A stretch of 64,000 nt of DNA. Source: Liquidambar formosana (Eukaryota; Streptophyta; Magnoliopsida; Saxifragales; Altingiaceae). The stretch's first letter is position 1. Every line of letters starts with the position of its first letter. The notes under the pieces are model-generated. The model was given only the letters and a program-made list of their open reading frames with translations, was not told where the DNA came from and ran no database searches. The stretch spans positions 10,663,133-10,727,132 of the forward strand of contig CM077833.1 of NCBI GenBank assembly GCA_039720395.1, in the 5' to 3' direction. Positions 46,640-57,417 of the stretch are shown here, one piece after another. Position numbers and translations under genes: made by a program.

Positions 46640-47410
46640 TTTTGATTTTACCTTTTTGAAAGTAAGTTTGCAACTCGTTACTTTGTCGAAGTCGCTAGGG
46701 AGGGCCTAATGTGTAGTGGAGAGGACTCCACACCATGTTTTGCATCCGTTAAGGAGGGCCTTAGTGTGTAGAGGCAAAGGCTCCTCAAGGGTTTGTAGCG
46801 AACCTGTAAAACCTGGGATTGGTAGTGTAGCTGCAAACTACCCGTAGTGAAAGCCAGAAGTTGTATGGTGATAGTCCTTCCGGGAGTAGACGTAGGCCAC
46901 AGGCTGAACTATTATAAATCTCATGTGTTGTGTCTCTTTATTTTCTGCACTTTACTTTCCACACTTTAATTTCCTCACATGTTTCATTGTTTGCGATTCT
47001 TGTTGTGCTTGGTTGATTACATTCATTAAGATAGCAAATCCACACACTAGGAAATTAGCAAAGTATTTAAAAATTGATAGAATCAATTGATTAATTATTT
47101 TTCTACACTATATATTGTTTGCATATTAGAAAAATTGATAGAATCAATTGATTAATTATTTTGAGCTTATAGTCAGAGAAAGTATTCTAGAAAAATCATA
47201 AGGGGTGGAATCACAAAAAGATTATTGTAATTAATTTAATTAATTCTCTTGCATAAAATAATCAACATATTTAAAGATATTAATTAAATAGAATCAAAGT
47301 GCGAATTAAATTAATTCCTCCTTTATATTAATTCACAAGCTAAAGGGTGGAGTGTTTAAATTGATAAAGATTTGAAGAAGTCTGATTCACCCCTTCTAGG
47401 ACATATAATA
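46640..47410 (+). mobile_element. LTR-like remnant of a copia (SIRE/Maximus-like) element
   Basis: The text CGGGAGTAGACGTAGGC, then GCTGAACTATTATAAATCTC, then a TCTTTATTT region, and further on TCTGATTCACCCCTTCTAGG follows the recurrent order I know from LTRs of plant SIRE-like copia elements. LTR ends were not found. An imperfect tandem repeat (AATTGATAGAATCAATTGAT) lies at 47080-47160. Confidence 0.45.
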
Positions 47411-47484
47411 GTATCCTAGGGAAACTCACAGACATTATATTGATACTTTATCATGTTACAGATTCAAATAAATAGTATTTCAAT

Positions 47485-47705
47485 ATAAGCCTAGTGGTGT
47501 GCTGAGCCTCAATAAGCACCTCAGAGAGCGTAGGTTAAGTGTTTACAAGCCCACGAAAGCGTTTGATCCCCTTAAGTGCCACCCCCAAAGCTTGAAGGGC
47601 CCAATAATTGCCCAGTGCATGTGGGACAAGGTACTGCACAAATCCAAGGGATTATTAGTCAAGGGCGAAGCCCCTAGATACCATTGCTATCCACACAAAA
47701 AAAAA
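47485..47705 (+). mobile_element. Possible SINE
   Basis: AAGCCTAGTGGTGTGCTGAG resembles an A box and GTTTGATCCCC (about 47560) a B box, with an A-run before CCCC at about 47695. The spacing of about 70 bp is longer than ideal, so confidence is moderate. Confidence 0.45.
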
Positions 47706-47884
47706 CCCCATTTATAGTGGGACCCACATTTTGCTTGAGAATGAGACCTACACTTCCAATAAAGTGAGGCATGTCACGAGACTCATGACAAAGAGTACAA
47801 CTAGCATGATGGTTCGTCATTGCTAAAAGCAATAACAAACACGCAACAACAACCCACAAGTGCGCCCCATGTCAGCCCCATGTC

Positions 47885-47945
47885 TCTTTTTTGGGTACAA
47901 TTGGAGGGGTTTGAACCCCTAACCTATCCTAATCCTAACCCTTTA
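47885..47945 (-). mobile_element. SINE fragment
   Basis: GGGTTTGAACCCC-type B box with GGTACAATTGGAGG and a T run at the tail side. It matches the 3' part of 39932-40037; the A box side is lost. Confidence 0.6.
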
Positions 47946-48470
47946 CATACATGAGTCACATATCCGCATGTTCATCATTGCTTTTGCAATGGCAGGACCG
48001 TCATGAAAGGATTTTCCTATGATAAATGTTTCATGGTACATATATAATAATTGCTTCACTTACATAGTTCTTTGTGAATTCAATTTAAATTTATCCAAAC
48101 ACAAGAATTGGAATTGGGTTCAGCATTATTCCAATTTGTAATTCAAATTCTTTGTGCCATACAAACAGAAGAATTACAATTCTGGCTCAATTCCACTTCT
48201 GATATTTTTTTTATTTACAATTCTAAACATTAAATTCCAATTTTGTGTACCAATCATACCCGTACTGATATAGGATGCAGGACTTAAAGAAGAAGAAAAG
48301 AAAACAGATGATATTGAATCCTAGCCTAAGGAATCAACAATATCATTGTCCTTTCCACATCTAAAGAACCTAACTACTAGAAGGTTGAAACAACCCTTTC
48401 CTAACACAAAAACAACAAGCAAATTCAAAAAATAAAAAAAATAACAAAATAACAAAAATATATAAATAAA
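47946..48470. other. Intergenic
   Basis: No gene or element recognised. Confidence 0.5.
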
Positions 48471-48475
48471 TAGAA

Positions 48476-48482
48476 ACAATAA

Positions 48483-48515
<33 letters not shown>
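48476..48515. repeat. (ACA/GCA)n microsatellite
   Basis: AACAACAACAACAGCAGCAG and similar. It yields poly-Leu or poly-Cys ORFs on the other strand, which are not genes. Confidence 0.9.
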
Positions 48516-48629
48516 TCCATCAATCTTGAAAATACGAACATCATAAGACAAAACCAGCCTCGGAACGAAGCCAAATTAACAGATGTCAACATTATAATTT
48601 CATAAGATAACCCTAATGGTGACTCTTTT

Positions 48630-48875
48630 GTTTGGTCGGAATCCGGACAAGCGGAATGGAATGATATCTCAATGGTGAGCCACCACGATGAGAGATAGAA
48701 AAGGAGAAGAGAGCATATGAGAAGTGGAATCATAAGCATCTTGAGGCTCCCAAGAGGTTTATGATTCCACCTCTTCTCTACTCTCTTCTTCTTTCCTCTC
48801 TCTCATCGCTGCGGCTCACCAATGAAATCTCGTTCCATTCCGCTTGCTCCAATTCCGGCCAAAAAATACAATGCC
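48630..48875. mobile_element. Fold-back element
   Basis: Two arms of about 105 bp around a centre near 48752. GGAATCCGGACAAGCGGAAT on the left pairs with ATTCCGCTTGCTCCAATTCC on the right, and GAAGTGGAATCATAA pairs with TTATGATTCCACCTC. The arms are roughly 80% identical. No target duplication fixed. Confidence 0.75.
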
Positions 48876-49209
48876 TAAGCTCTATTTGTTTCAAAGCAAA
48901 ACAATCGGTGAAAAAATTTGAAGGAAAACACACACACAGAGATATATAAATCTAGAAGGCTCCAGAAATCTCGATGTAGGTAAATTATGAAGTCTAGGAT
49001 AAACTACTCATGTGATTTCAGTAAGCTTTTGGAAAGAATTTTTCATCAGAGAAAATATTCATCAAGACAAGCAGAACCTATACATCCCAATCTTATCAAA
49101 TTCCTTCTCTCGATTAAAGATCAAAAACTTTGATTCTTCAATTACATTTAAAACAACTAGATCTAACCATATCCTAATATCTTACACTCACAGGAAAAGG
49201 CGAAACCAA

Positions 49210-49231
49210 CCAATCAATCAATCAATCAATC
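49210..49231. repeat. (CAAT)n microsatellite overlapping the INH3 stop codon
   Basis: Five CAAT units. The TGA stop of the minus-strand gene (49226-49228) falls inside it. Confidence 0.9.
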
Positions 49232-49618
49232 CGAACCACCATGGCTCGTGCCCGCGCCACCCTCCGAGCAGCAGCTGCCACCGTGGTGATCGTGGGCCGC
49301 CGCCTTCTTAGAGCCATCGCAGCCGTCGAAATTCTCGTCGTCGCTATCGTCCTCATCGAAGGGCTTCTGTTTGTGGAAGATGCAGCACTTCTTGGAGCTC
49401 TTCTTCTGTAAGAACTCGTTGTCGACGGTGCCTTCCTTCCAAGTCACCTTCTTCTTCTTCCGATTCAGACGGAGTACTAGGGTTTGTGGTGGTTGTTGAG
49501 AGGAAGAAGAAGCAGCAGAAGAAGAATGGGATTGGGTGTGATTTTCTAGGGTTACGATTGTGGTTACGGTGGGTGAGGACGATCCAACTGGTCTGGCATT
49601 ACTCACGGGCCTTGACAT
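49226..49618 (-). CDS. INH3: Type-1 protein phosphatase inhibitor 3 (INH3/PPP1R11 family)
   Basis: 130 residues from the chosen Met at 49618 (MSRPVSNARPVGSSS). An upstream in-frame Met at 49714 would add a hydrophobic stretch unlike the family. Residues 1-46 are Ser/Thr-rich. The conserved core is LVLRLNRKKKKVTWKEGTVD (47-66), in which KVTW (57-60) is the RVxF-type PP1 docking motif, then NEFLQKKSSKKCCIFHKQKP with the CCIFHK motif (78-83). An acidic FDEDDSDDE stretch and a Gly/His-rich tail follow. The family binds and inhibits nuclear PP1 catalytic subunits. Length agrees with plant members, and the coding region is a single exon. A SINE lies about 145 bp upstream of the start. Confidence 0.92.
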   Translation of the reverse strand: MSRPVSNARPVGSSSPTVTTIVTLENHTQSHSSSAASSSSQQPPQTLVLRLNRKKKKVTWKEGTVDNEFLQKKSSKKCCIFHKQKPFDEDDSDDENFDGCDGSKKAAAHDHHGGSCCSEGGAGTSHGGSD

Positions 49619-49763
49619 GTTCGAATCTGAAGTTTTGATTGTGGAATCAAGAGGCGGGAAGGGGATGAAGACGATATATATGAAAGGTTTTTGCGTGGGG
49701 AACGTATTGTTCAACTTTAACGCTGACAGCCTGATAACAATCCCAACAGAGGAGGCCGGAAGG

Positions 49764-49987
49764 TTCGCACGGCAACTCAGTTGGTAAGGCGAACTTGTGA
49801 ACTTGTGATTGGGTGATTAAGTGCACAGTCACAAGTCTGATTTCTTCTTGAACAACTTAAGTTTTAAGTAGAGGTTGTGGTGGGTTGTTATTTTAGTGTC
49901 TCTGAAATTTAGGTTTCATGGGGTGAGTCCAAAATAACCTTTCAGTAAGATAGTCCTCATGTTATCAAAAGAATAAAAAATAAAAAA
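49764..49987 (+). mobile_element. tRNA-derived SINE just upstream of INH3
   Basis: The A box region GGCAACTCAGTTGGTAAGG (about 49771) and GAACTTGTGATTGGGTGATTAAG match the SINE at 37221. The B box is degraded (AAGTCTGATTTC). The body has GTTGTGGTGGGTTGTT and CTGAAATTTAGGTTTCATGG, and the element ends in an A-rich tail. It is opposite in orientation to INH3. Confidence 0.75.
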
Positions 49988-50067
49988 TTGTCCATTTAGG
50001 GTCACAAAGGGACATGTTAATACATGGTGAACTTGGACTTAATGGGATAAAGGCAGGTTTAATTTTT

Positions 50068-50345
50068 TTTCTTCGAAAACCCCATCATAGTTGGGATAGG
50101 ATTGGAATTTGCTACAAAAATTATCTCTAATTTGCACCTATTTTTTATAAATCGAAAAATAGAAGGGGGTGACCAATCGTAGCAAGTTATAATTTAACCT
50201 TAGCCCCATCAAATTATTTTAGTTCTAATGCATGAGTCCAAGAAAGGAGAAATACACATAATGCTACCGCCTCTAAAACTCGAACCGTTGACTAACTAGC
50301 CTTCTACACCTTTACCGTTAGACCACTATCTTGATGGTTCAAATC
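50068..50345 (-). mobile_element. Probable tRNA-derived SINE of another family
   Basis: On the minus strand, ATAGTGGTCTAACGGTAAAGG resembles an A box and AACGGTTCGAGTTTTAG a B box, 40-45 bp apart. The body runs to an A-rich end (GAAGAAAAAAAATTAA) near 50068. Confidence 0.6.
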
Positions 50346-50390
50346 TACTCTGATTAGATACTTAATCTTACTTTTTATAGAAAATGAATA

Positions 50391-50607
50391 CTCCCTCCGT
50401 TCCATTTAGATTGGCCATATTTGCAACTTTTTGTCCCAAAATCTTTGTCTACTTTGAAAAGTTAAATCATTATTTTTGTAAGTTTCCTATAATACCCTTT
50501 GTTATTTTAATGCTAACTTTTAACACAAAACCAAAGTTAAGGGTATTTTTGGAAAGATGAACTCCGTGATTTGTCAAACCTGGCCTATCTTTGTGAGATG
50601 GAGAGAG
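50391..50607. mobile_element. Stowaway MITE (Tc1/mariner)
   Basis: Starts CTCCCTCCGTTCCATTTAGA and ends with a sequence that reads inward as CTCTCTCCATCTCACAAAGA; both continue with (T)TGGCC or TAGGCC. It is flanked by TA on each side. CTCCCTCCGT is the classic Stowaway end. 217 bp. Confidence 0.9.
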
Positions 50608-50953
50608 TAATTTGTTGGTGGTTATGGTCTTTTTTAACAAGTATTTTTCTCTATTAACAATTAGGGTATCTTAAACTTCATTCCCACTTATGTTTGAGCC
50701 TAGATTAATCTTTCAATAGCCAATGTATAATGCCCTATACTCACATTAGTAGCGATAACTGTTGTGAGTTCAAATGATAACCTTTGAAGTAGACATCCAA
50801 AACCTGATCGCTCGACCAACCCTACAATGATGATTTTTTTTTTAAAAACAATTTATTAGTTGCTGGACAGACGCAATATGTGTGCAAATATAATTCATAA
50901 TGTCTATATTTAAAGTAGATCGATATAAAACAGTATACATGGGTATTAAAAAA

Positions 50954-51330
50954 GGAGAAAATACAATTTCACCTCTTAGCTTTCACTTAAAAACACTTTG
51001 CACCCCTCTAGGTTTTTTTTCAAACACTTTGACCCCTTAATGTTTGGAAATGTGTATAACCTTTACAACGTTGATGGAAACAGGGATTTTACAAATGTAT
51101 TTTTACCCCATGTTGATGAAATACCCCATTATCAAGGCATTTTCGTCTTAAAAAAATGTTTTTATTGAGTCATGCGCAACTATTTTTTATCAAAAAAATA
51201 AGCAGCTGAGTGATAGAATGTTGTAAGATGTTAGTTTTTAGAACATGATGGGTCAAAGTGTTTGACAACAAATTAGAAGAGTGTAAAGTATTTGTGAGTA
51301 AAAGTTGAAGGGTAAAATTGTATTTTTCCC
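50954..51330. mobile_element. MITE with long inverted repeats
   Basis: 377 bp. The left GGAGAAAATACAATTTCACC pairs with the inward right GGGAAAAATACAATTTTACC, and CAAACACTTTGACCC occurs in both arms, about 95 bp in all. The flanks TTAAAAAA and TTAAAAGA agree at 7 of 8 positions. Confidence 0.75.
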
Positions 51331-53200
51331 TTAAAAGAATAAAAGGAGAAATGTGGAGCATTACCTTGGGCTCAGGTAGAGCATGGGGTTAAACAGATTT
51401 GTAGTGGTATAAAAATTTAGATCTTATACAAAAGATGGAAGAGAACACAAAGTTAGAGGGTATATACATAAAGTTAAAGAGAAATGATGAATTGATATGA
51501 AGAATATGTAGAGAAAGATTAGAAGACGGGGGTTTAGGTGCAATGCCTTTAAAAGTAGCTAGACGCTGCAATGGTGTTTCTTGGGCAGGAAGGAAGATGG
51601 AGATGATACACTCATACACGGCTAGGTTTGATTATCCACGTGAGGAGAAATCAGAAGAAGATGGAACAATACGGGTAACTATTTTTACACGAGTGATTGT
51701 GGGGAGAGAAAGAGAAGCGCGCATGCATTCGAGGGGAAATACGAAAAGGTAACTATGTGTTTGCTGCTGAAATTACTAAATTGGTGCAAATATAACTAGT
51801 CTTGAAAATGGAGTTGTACAAGGGATTTTGGGGTTGCAAGTATATTCCAAGGAGAATAAGGGTTCCCTTAATATAATCTGCATGACATACATGGGGGAAT
51901 GGGGGTTGATGCCACCTACCTAAGAAGATTTGAGAGCAATTGAAGATGATGCGACCTAGATCTCACGTCACCTCCATGTTGATTGCACCTTTTAAAACAA
52001 AACAATAAACATGTTGGACTACATCTCAAGTAGCAAAAGGTATTAATTTTAATGACCTCACGAAGCTAGTTGTTTGCTGATTTAACATTGAAATGAATTT
52101 AGTGATATAAATGGGTTTTGTCGTCAGTAAATATGAATTTAATTGGAAGACTTATATAATTGTAACTTCTTGTTTTCATGAACATCATGATTATTTATTT
52201 AGTTTTGCTGCCTTCATTCAAAATGAGGCAACCGTTACTCAAATAAATTTTTTTTTTTATTGATTTTCTCATAGTTTTGAAAAAAGGTAACTCATTAAAT
52301 TTTATGTGAACATAACCCGAAAATAATTTTATTTTTATTTTTTACATGAAGACCTTGTGTTTTTCTTGGAAATTCGAAGTCTTGGGAAAAACTGTACAAA
52401 ACAATAACCACCGAAGCACAAATAACATTTGATATATATTTTTCCTTCTACGTGTTGAGTACTTAGGGTGTCAAATATTTAATTTTGATATATGGTTGCC
52501 AATTAATCTAGGGATATACTATTGACACCTTTATAAAAAACTTCTTTGATTCCTTAGTTGAGAGAGTGAGGAGTGTGAGAAGCCTCGAATAATCTTTAAT
52601 GGATTTCTGTTTAAAAATCTTTAATGAATTTAAATGATATGGTTTTGCACTTACATAGCCCTTTCAATTATATCGTGGTATTATGCTACTGAGCCACTAT
52701 GCTCTCTTCATGTAATTCCCAGCGTTCCTCACTCCCAAACTCTGCCCATTTAGGTCCTCGATCCATTTAGTGTCCTAACACTCTTAAAAAGTTTTGGCAC
52801 CAAAATCTAATTGCAAATGTCATAATTTGAGATATTCACCGCGTAAAAAAAACTCACTCGGCAAGGAAAAGAAAGTGCCACTAAGACACAAGATCAATGC
52901 CTTTTCTTTACTTTTAAACTTATTTGGGCATTTTGAAAATTGGATGGGACTGAGTTCAATTCATAACTATTATTTAATTTTTAAATAAATCAATTCACAA
53001 TTGATTTAAAAAACACTGTACTTATATCGTACCTTCAAAATAAAACTGAACTGATTAACCGAAAAAAAAAAAAAAAAAAAGACTCATCAGTTAGTATGAA
53101 ATCAAAACTAACTAAAGTTGTTTCAAATTGACCAGATTTTCAGGTCCGCGAAACAGTTTGTTTGGTTGTTGTAAATTTTGGCTTGATGGCTTATTGACCT
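51331..53200. other. Intergenic
   Basis: Several short frames (for example 51543-51752) have no family resemblance. No gene recognised. T and A runs occur near 52250 and 53060. Confidence 0.5.
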
Positions 53201-53218
53201 TTTCTATGCCTCGTGTTG

Positions 53219-53272
53219 CACGTGTCACTCGTGCAACACCAGTTCAATGCCCAAGAAGCACCAGAACACGTG
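53219..53272. promoter_or_regulatory. Two G-boxes upstream of adenylate kinase
   Basis: CACGTG at 53219-53224 and again at 53267-53272, about 170-225 bp before the start codon. G-boxes bind bZIP and bHLH factors and are common in light- or ABA-responsive plant promoters. A third ACGT core (TACGTGA) is at about 53277. Confidence 0.55.
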
Positions 53273-53369
53273 CTAATACGTGAAGTAATGTCTGTCTCAA
53301 TTGGTGATGGTAAATCCGTCACACACAATAATTTCCCAACGGCACCTGCTTCCTTCGCATTTTCAGGCT

Positions 53370-53398
53370 GATTCCCAGAGAGACAGAGAGAGGGGAAG

Positions 53399-53440
<42 letters not shown>
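53370..53440. repeat. (GA)n microsatellite in the adenylate kinase leader
   Basis: GA repeats run to two bases before the ATG context (GGGGAATGG). Length changes here would alter the 5' UTR. Confidence 0.9.
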
Positions 53441-53441
<1 letters not shown>

Positions 53442-53442
53442 A

Positions 53443-54390
53443 ATGGCTTGCTCCGTAAATTTCCCAGTGATAGCAAAGCCAAAGTCTCAGCCATATACTT
53501 GTCCGTCTCCCTGTTCAAACTCCCCTAAGCTTTTCGCTTCACAACAATTATCGTCGTTTTCCAACATCTCTGCTCTCTCTCTCCGTTACGATGAAACCCT
53601 AATCCGATGCCGTCTCCGGAGAACTCCATCGCGAAACCCTCCCAATTTCCCGGTTAGCAACTTCACTTCTTGGAATTTTGATTCTCAGCTTATGAAGCTG
53701 GCTTTAACTTCATTTTGCATCGGCCAACTTTTCAAATTGATTCCTGTTTTGTTATTGAGAAACTTGGGGAAGAGACAAGAAAAAGGCATTTTAAAATTTT
53801 TAATTCTCTGTTTGGTCACTGAGAAAACGTAGGAAAATAAGTTAAAACTAGAATTTTCTACATAAGTTCTGAGAAAACAAAATGCTTCACTAAACTGAGC
53901 TTACTAGTTTCTACCATTTATTGTCCTGGTTGAGCTGAATATTTTCTATTCCCTAGGAGTCTTTGTTTTCTCAGCAACCGAACAGAGGGATAATAGTTTC
54001 CTTGTTTTGAGCTTTTCATTTTCGTTGCAATTTGCAACTAAAACAGCAGCAAATGTAAGACCCTATTGCTTTCCTCCCCCCCCCCCCAAACACCCGCCTG
54101 TTCTTTCCAGTCTTCCCAGCAACCAAACGGCGCCCAAGTATTGCAGTTTATCCTTTAATTCTTTTATGGCGATTCATTCTTATGAAATCATTATAATATA
54201 CAATTTTTCATATTTTGCTTGTTTTGGATGATCTAGATATAGTGTGTGTAATTTTTGCGGTGACCTTGTTTTTGACGATATGCAGGTTGTGGCATCTGCT
54301 AAGCCAGAAGCTCTGAAGATTATGATATCTGGCGCTCCTGCTTCTGGTAAAGGAACACAATGCGAGCTCATCACTAAGAAAGTAACGTTC

Positions 54391-54427
<37 letters not shown>

Positions 54428-57375
54428 TTTTTCTGCCCCGCTAAATTTTACTATCATTTTGATATCTAAGTTTCAACTACTAGAAGTGAGTAATTTTGTA
54501 GTCCGGTTCTTAATCTAATACTAGCAATGCAATGTATGGGATAAAATGGAAAAAGAAAAAAAGATGTAGGATGTAAGACGAATAATAACGAATAACATAA
54601 AAATTTTGACTTAAAATCCATTTTGAATAAAAAAATTATTCAAAAATGGTATTCTAATTTCCTACACTCAGAAACATGCTACATACAATCGTTTTGAACA
54701 GGGGCAGAACCAGAAAATCAGTCTTGGAGGTTCAAGACATTAACTTACAAAAAAGGGGGTTTGCCCCTATAGTTTAGGAGGACGAAGTGTAATTTACCAT
54801 TAAAAATTAGGGCTACAATTTAGAAAACAAAAGGGGTTTTGACCTTTCTCTTTTGTGGTAGGGTCAAATATTACAAAAGGGGTTTAGGGGTTTTACCTTA
54901 TCAAAAAAAGTATTACAAAAGGCTCAGTTTTTTAGGAGCAAAATAAAATTTTTGGGAATCAAATTTTCAAGTAAGGGTGAGAGTCCTTTGACCTCTCTCT
55001 CCACCCCTCCCCTGGCCCTGGTTTGAAAGAGTGAAATTCATGAACTTTATCTATTTATTTTTCAGAAGATTGAAACATGAAAGGCAAAATAAAAAGTGAT
55101 CCTGAATTTTTTTCCCCCAAATATATTAGGAATAGATTGCTTGATGAAATTAAGGTCATAAAAATTGAAAAATGTCATTCATACCATGTGTAGGAGGCAT
55201 ATAATAAAATTTAATAAGTTATTCACAAACTCTTTTTTTTGGGTGCTAAATTTGTGCTATAAACATAATTTAAATACAAATAAGATGAATTTAATTGGAA
55301 TAGGATAGGCCCATTGGGGCAGGTGGAAGACATGAAAAGTAATGACCTGCTATGTGAAGCGAAATTGTTGGCATCGCTTTTCGAAAATTTGGATGGAAAA
55401 TTTGAAGAGCAAAGGAATTAGCCACACCCTAAGAAACCACTTAGTCACAAAACTTCATGGCAAATAATAATAGAGTATTTGTTATCTACAGAGATTTTAG
55501 GTTTGACATCCTTTAGTGACACATTAGGAAAAATAAAAACAAATTAGGGGAAAAAAGAAGAGAGATATGAGATTAAATTATTCCATATTCGAAGGGGCAG
55601 AATACAATAAAGATGAGGAAGAAGTGGCATTGATCTAAAATTACAAATAAAAAAAAAAAAAATCAGATATCACTACAAGTTGTCATGCATACAAATTATA
55701 AATAACATATATATATATTTTTTTTATATTTTATTTATCTTAACTAAGTAATACATATATCAGCTATAGAAGAAAATTAAAAGTTGAAGATAGATAAAAT
55801 TGATTTACTTATTTATCAGGAAAAAAAAAAAGATGTATGTTTCTGTAATATAAAAGATTTTAGTGTTTGAAACATTATAGCATCACCAATGGCTAGCTAT
55901 CCAACCCTCTTGGCTATTTTAGCTAGCCAAATCACATTTTTCCTTCTCCAAAGAGCTAACTATATGGCTAGCTATTTTAGCTATTGTCATTTTGTCTAGC
56001 CAATATCCACTAGTTAAACTATTTTTAGTTAAAAAAAGTGACATTTTCCCTCTTTCTTTGCACCATTCCCCCTTTCTCTCTCCACCAAATGGTTAAAAAA
56101 AGAAAGATTATTAATAAAAAGCTTGAAATAGCTAAAAAATAACTAGTACCCTTAGAGTACTCACTTGGATAGCTAGCCCTATTTTGAAAAATGTCATTTT
56201 ACTAGCTAAAGTAGCAAATAAATAGCTAGTACCCTTGGAGATGCTCTTATACCCATTGCCTTATCTTTTGAAAAAAATGGAAATGCAAGCGACAAAGTTA
56301 TGAATCTCTACATGGGTGCTTCATCTATTTTACTTGGTTTTTCAATTTAGATAGATTCAACTGATTGAAATACATTCCTATGGTTGATAGAAATAAATTT
56401 CAACGTCACCTCTTCCATATGAGGCAAAATTCTCTCACTCTGTGGGATTCAATGTACCCCACGGTTATGGCAAAATGAGCTTATTTGGGCCACCAATATC
56501 CTTAAGGGAAAGTCCTTCTGTACTACCATTAAAAAAATTGCATGGGCATCTACCATTTATAATATTTGGCAGGAAAGAAACAGAAGACTTCATGATAACA
56601 GTTTTGTGAGTTCGTAGCAAGTGGTAACCAACATCATTGATGATGTTCGGTTCAAAGCTTCTAGTTTCAAAGGGATTCATGACAACAATAGACATAGAAA
56701 TTTTTGTATGAATTGGGGCATCCCTCTGAATTGCTTAACTCTGTAATCTGGGTTTTTGCTCTTCTTTGTCTTTTGGGTTCTTTTTGTTTGTCTTGCTTCC
56801 TCGGGCTATGAGGTTTTTTCTTTCCTTTACACATTCCAGTAAACTCCCATTTTGATGGAGGCTTACTGGAATGTGTTTTGGGGTTTCTTTTTTCCTGGCC
56901 TTGGTTTTCTTTTGTTCCAGGCTTGTACTGCTCTCTACTGTATATCTTTTCTTTTTTCTATATAATTACTCACTTACCAAAAAAAAAAAAAGAAAAAAAA
57001 AAATTTCAAGGGGGCAGATCTTGAAAAATAATCAGTCCTATTATATGACCTGTTCTCTTCCTCAAAAAAAGGGGGGAAAAAAAAAAAACTCATCATGTAA
57101 TAACATAAATTGAGAGACAAATATCTTCTTATATATACAAACAGACGTAGAATTGTCTGCAAAACCTAATAGAAAATTAAATAGTAAACATAAAGCATGT
57201 ATTAGTAAATGAAAAGATACACATGACATACTTTATGTTGCTTCTCTCTTAATTCTCAGTGCTTTTGGCGAAGCTCAATCACAGACTGCTGAAAGGAGAC
57301 TCAATCCTAAGTCTCTAACTCAATAGGAACTTGTTAAAATCATGGATTCCTTGAAACTTTGAGAATGAAATCAAC

Positions 57376-57417
<42 letters not shown>

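Noticed and set aside
48321..48739. ORFs with poly-Leu and poly-Cys runs
   Set aside because: They come from the (ACA/GCA)n microsatellite and have no family features.
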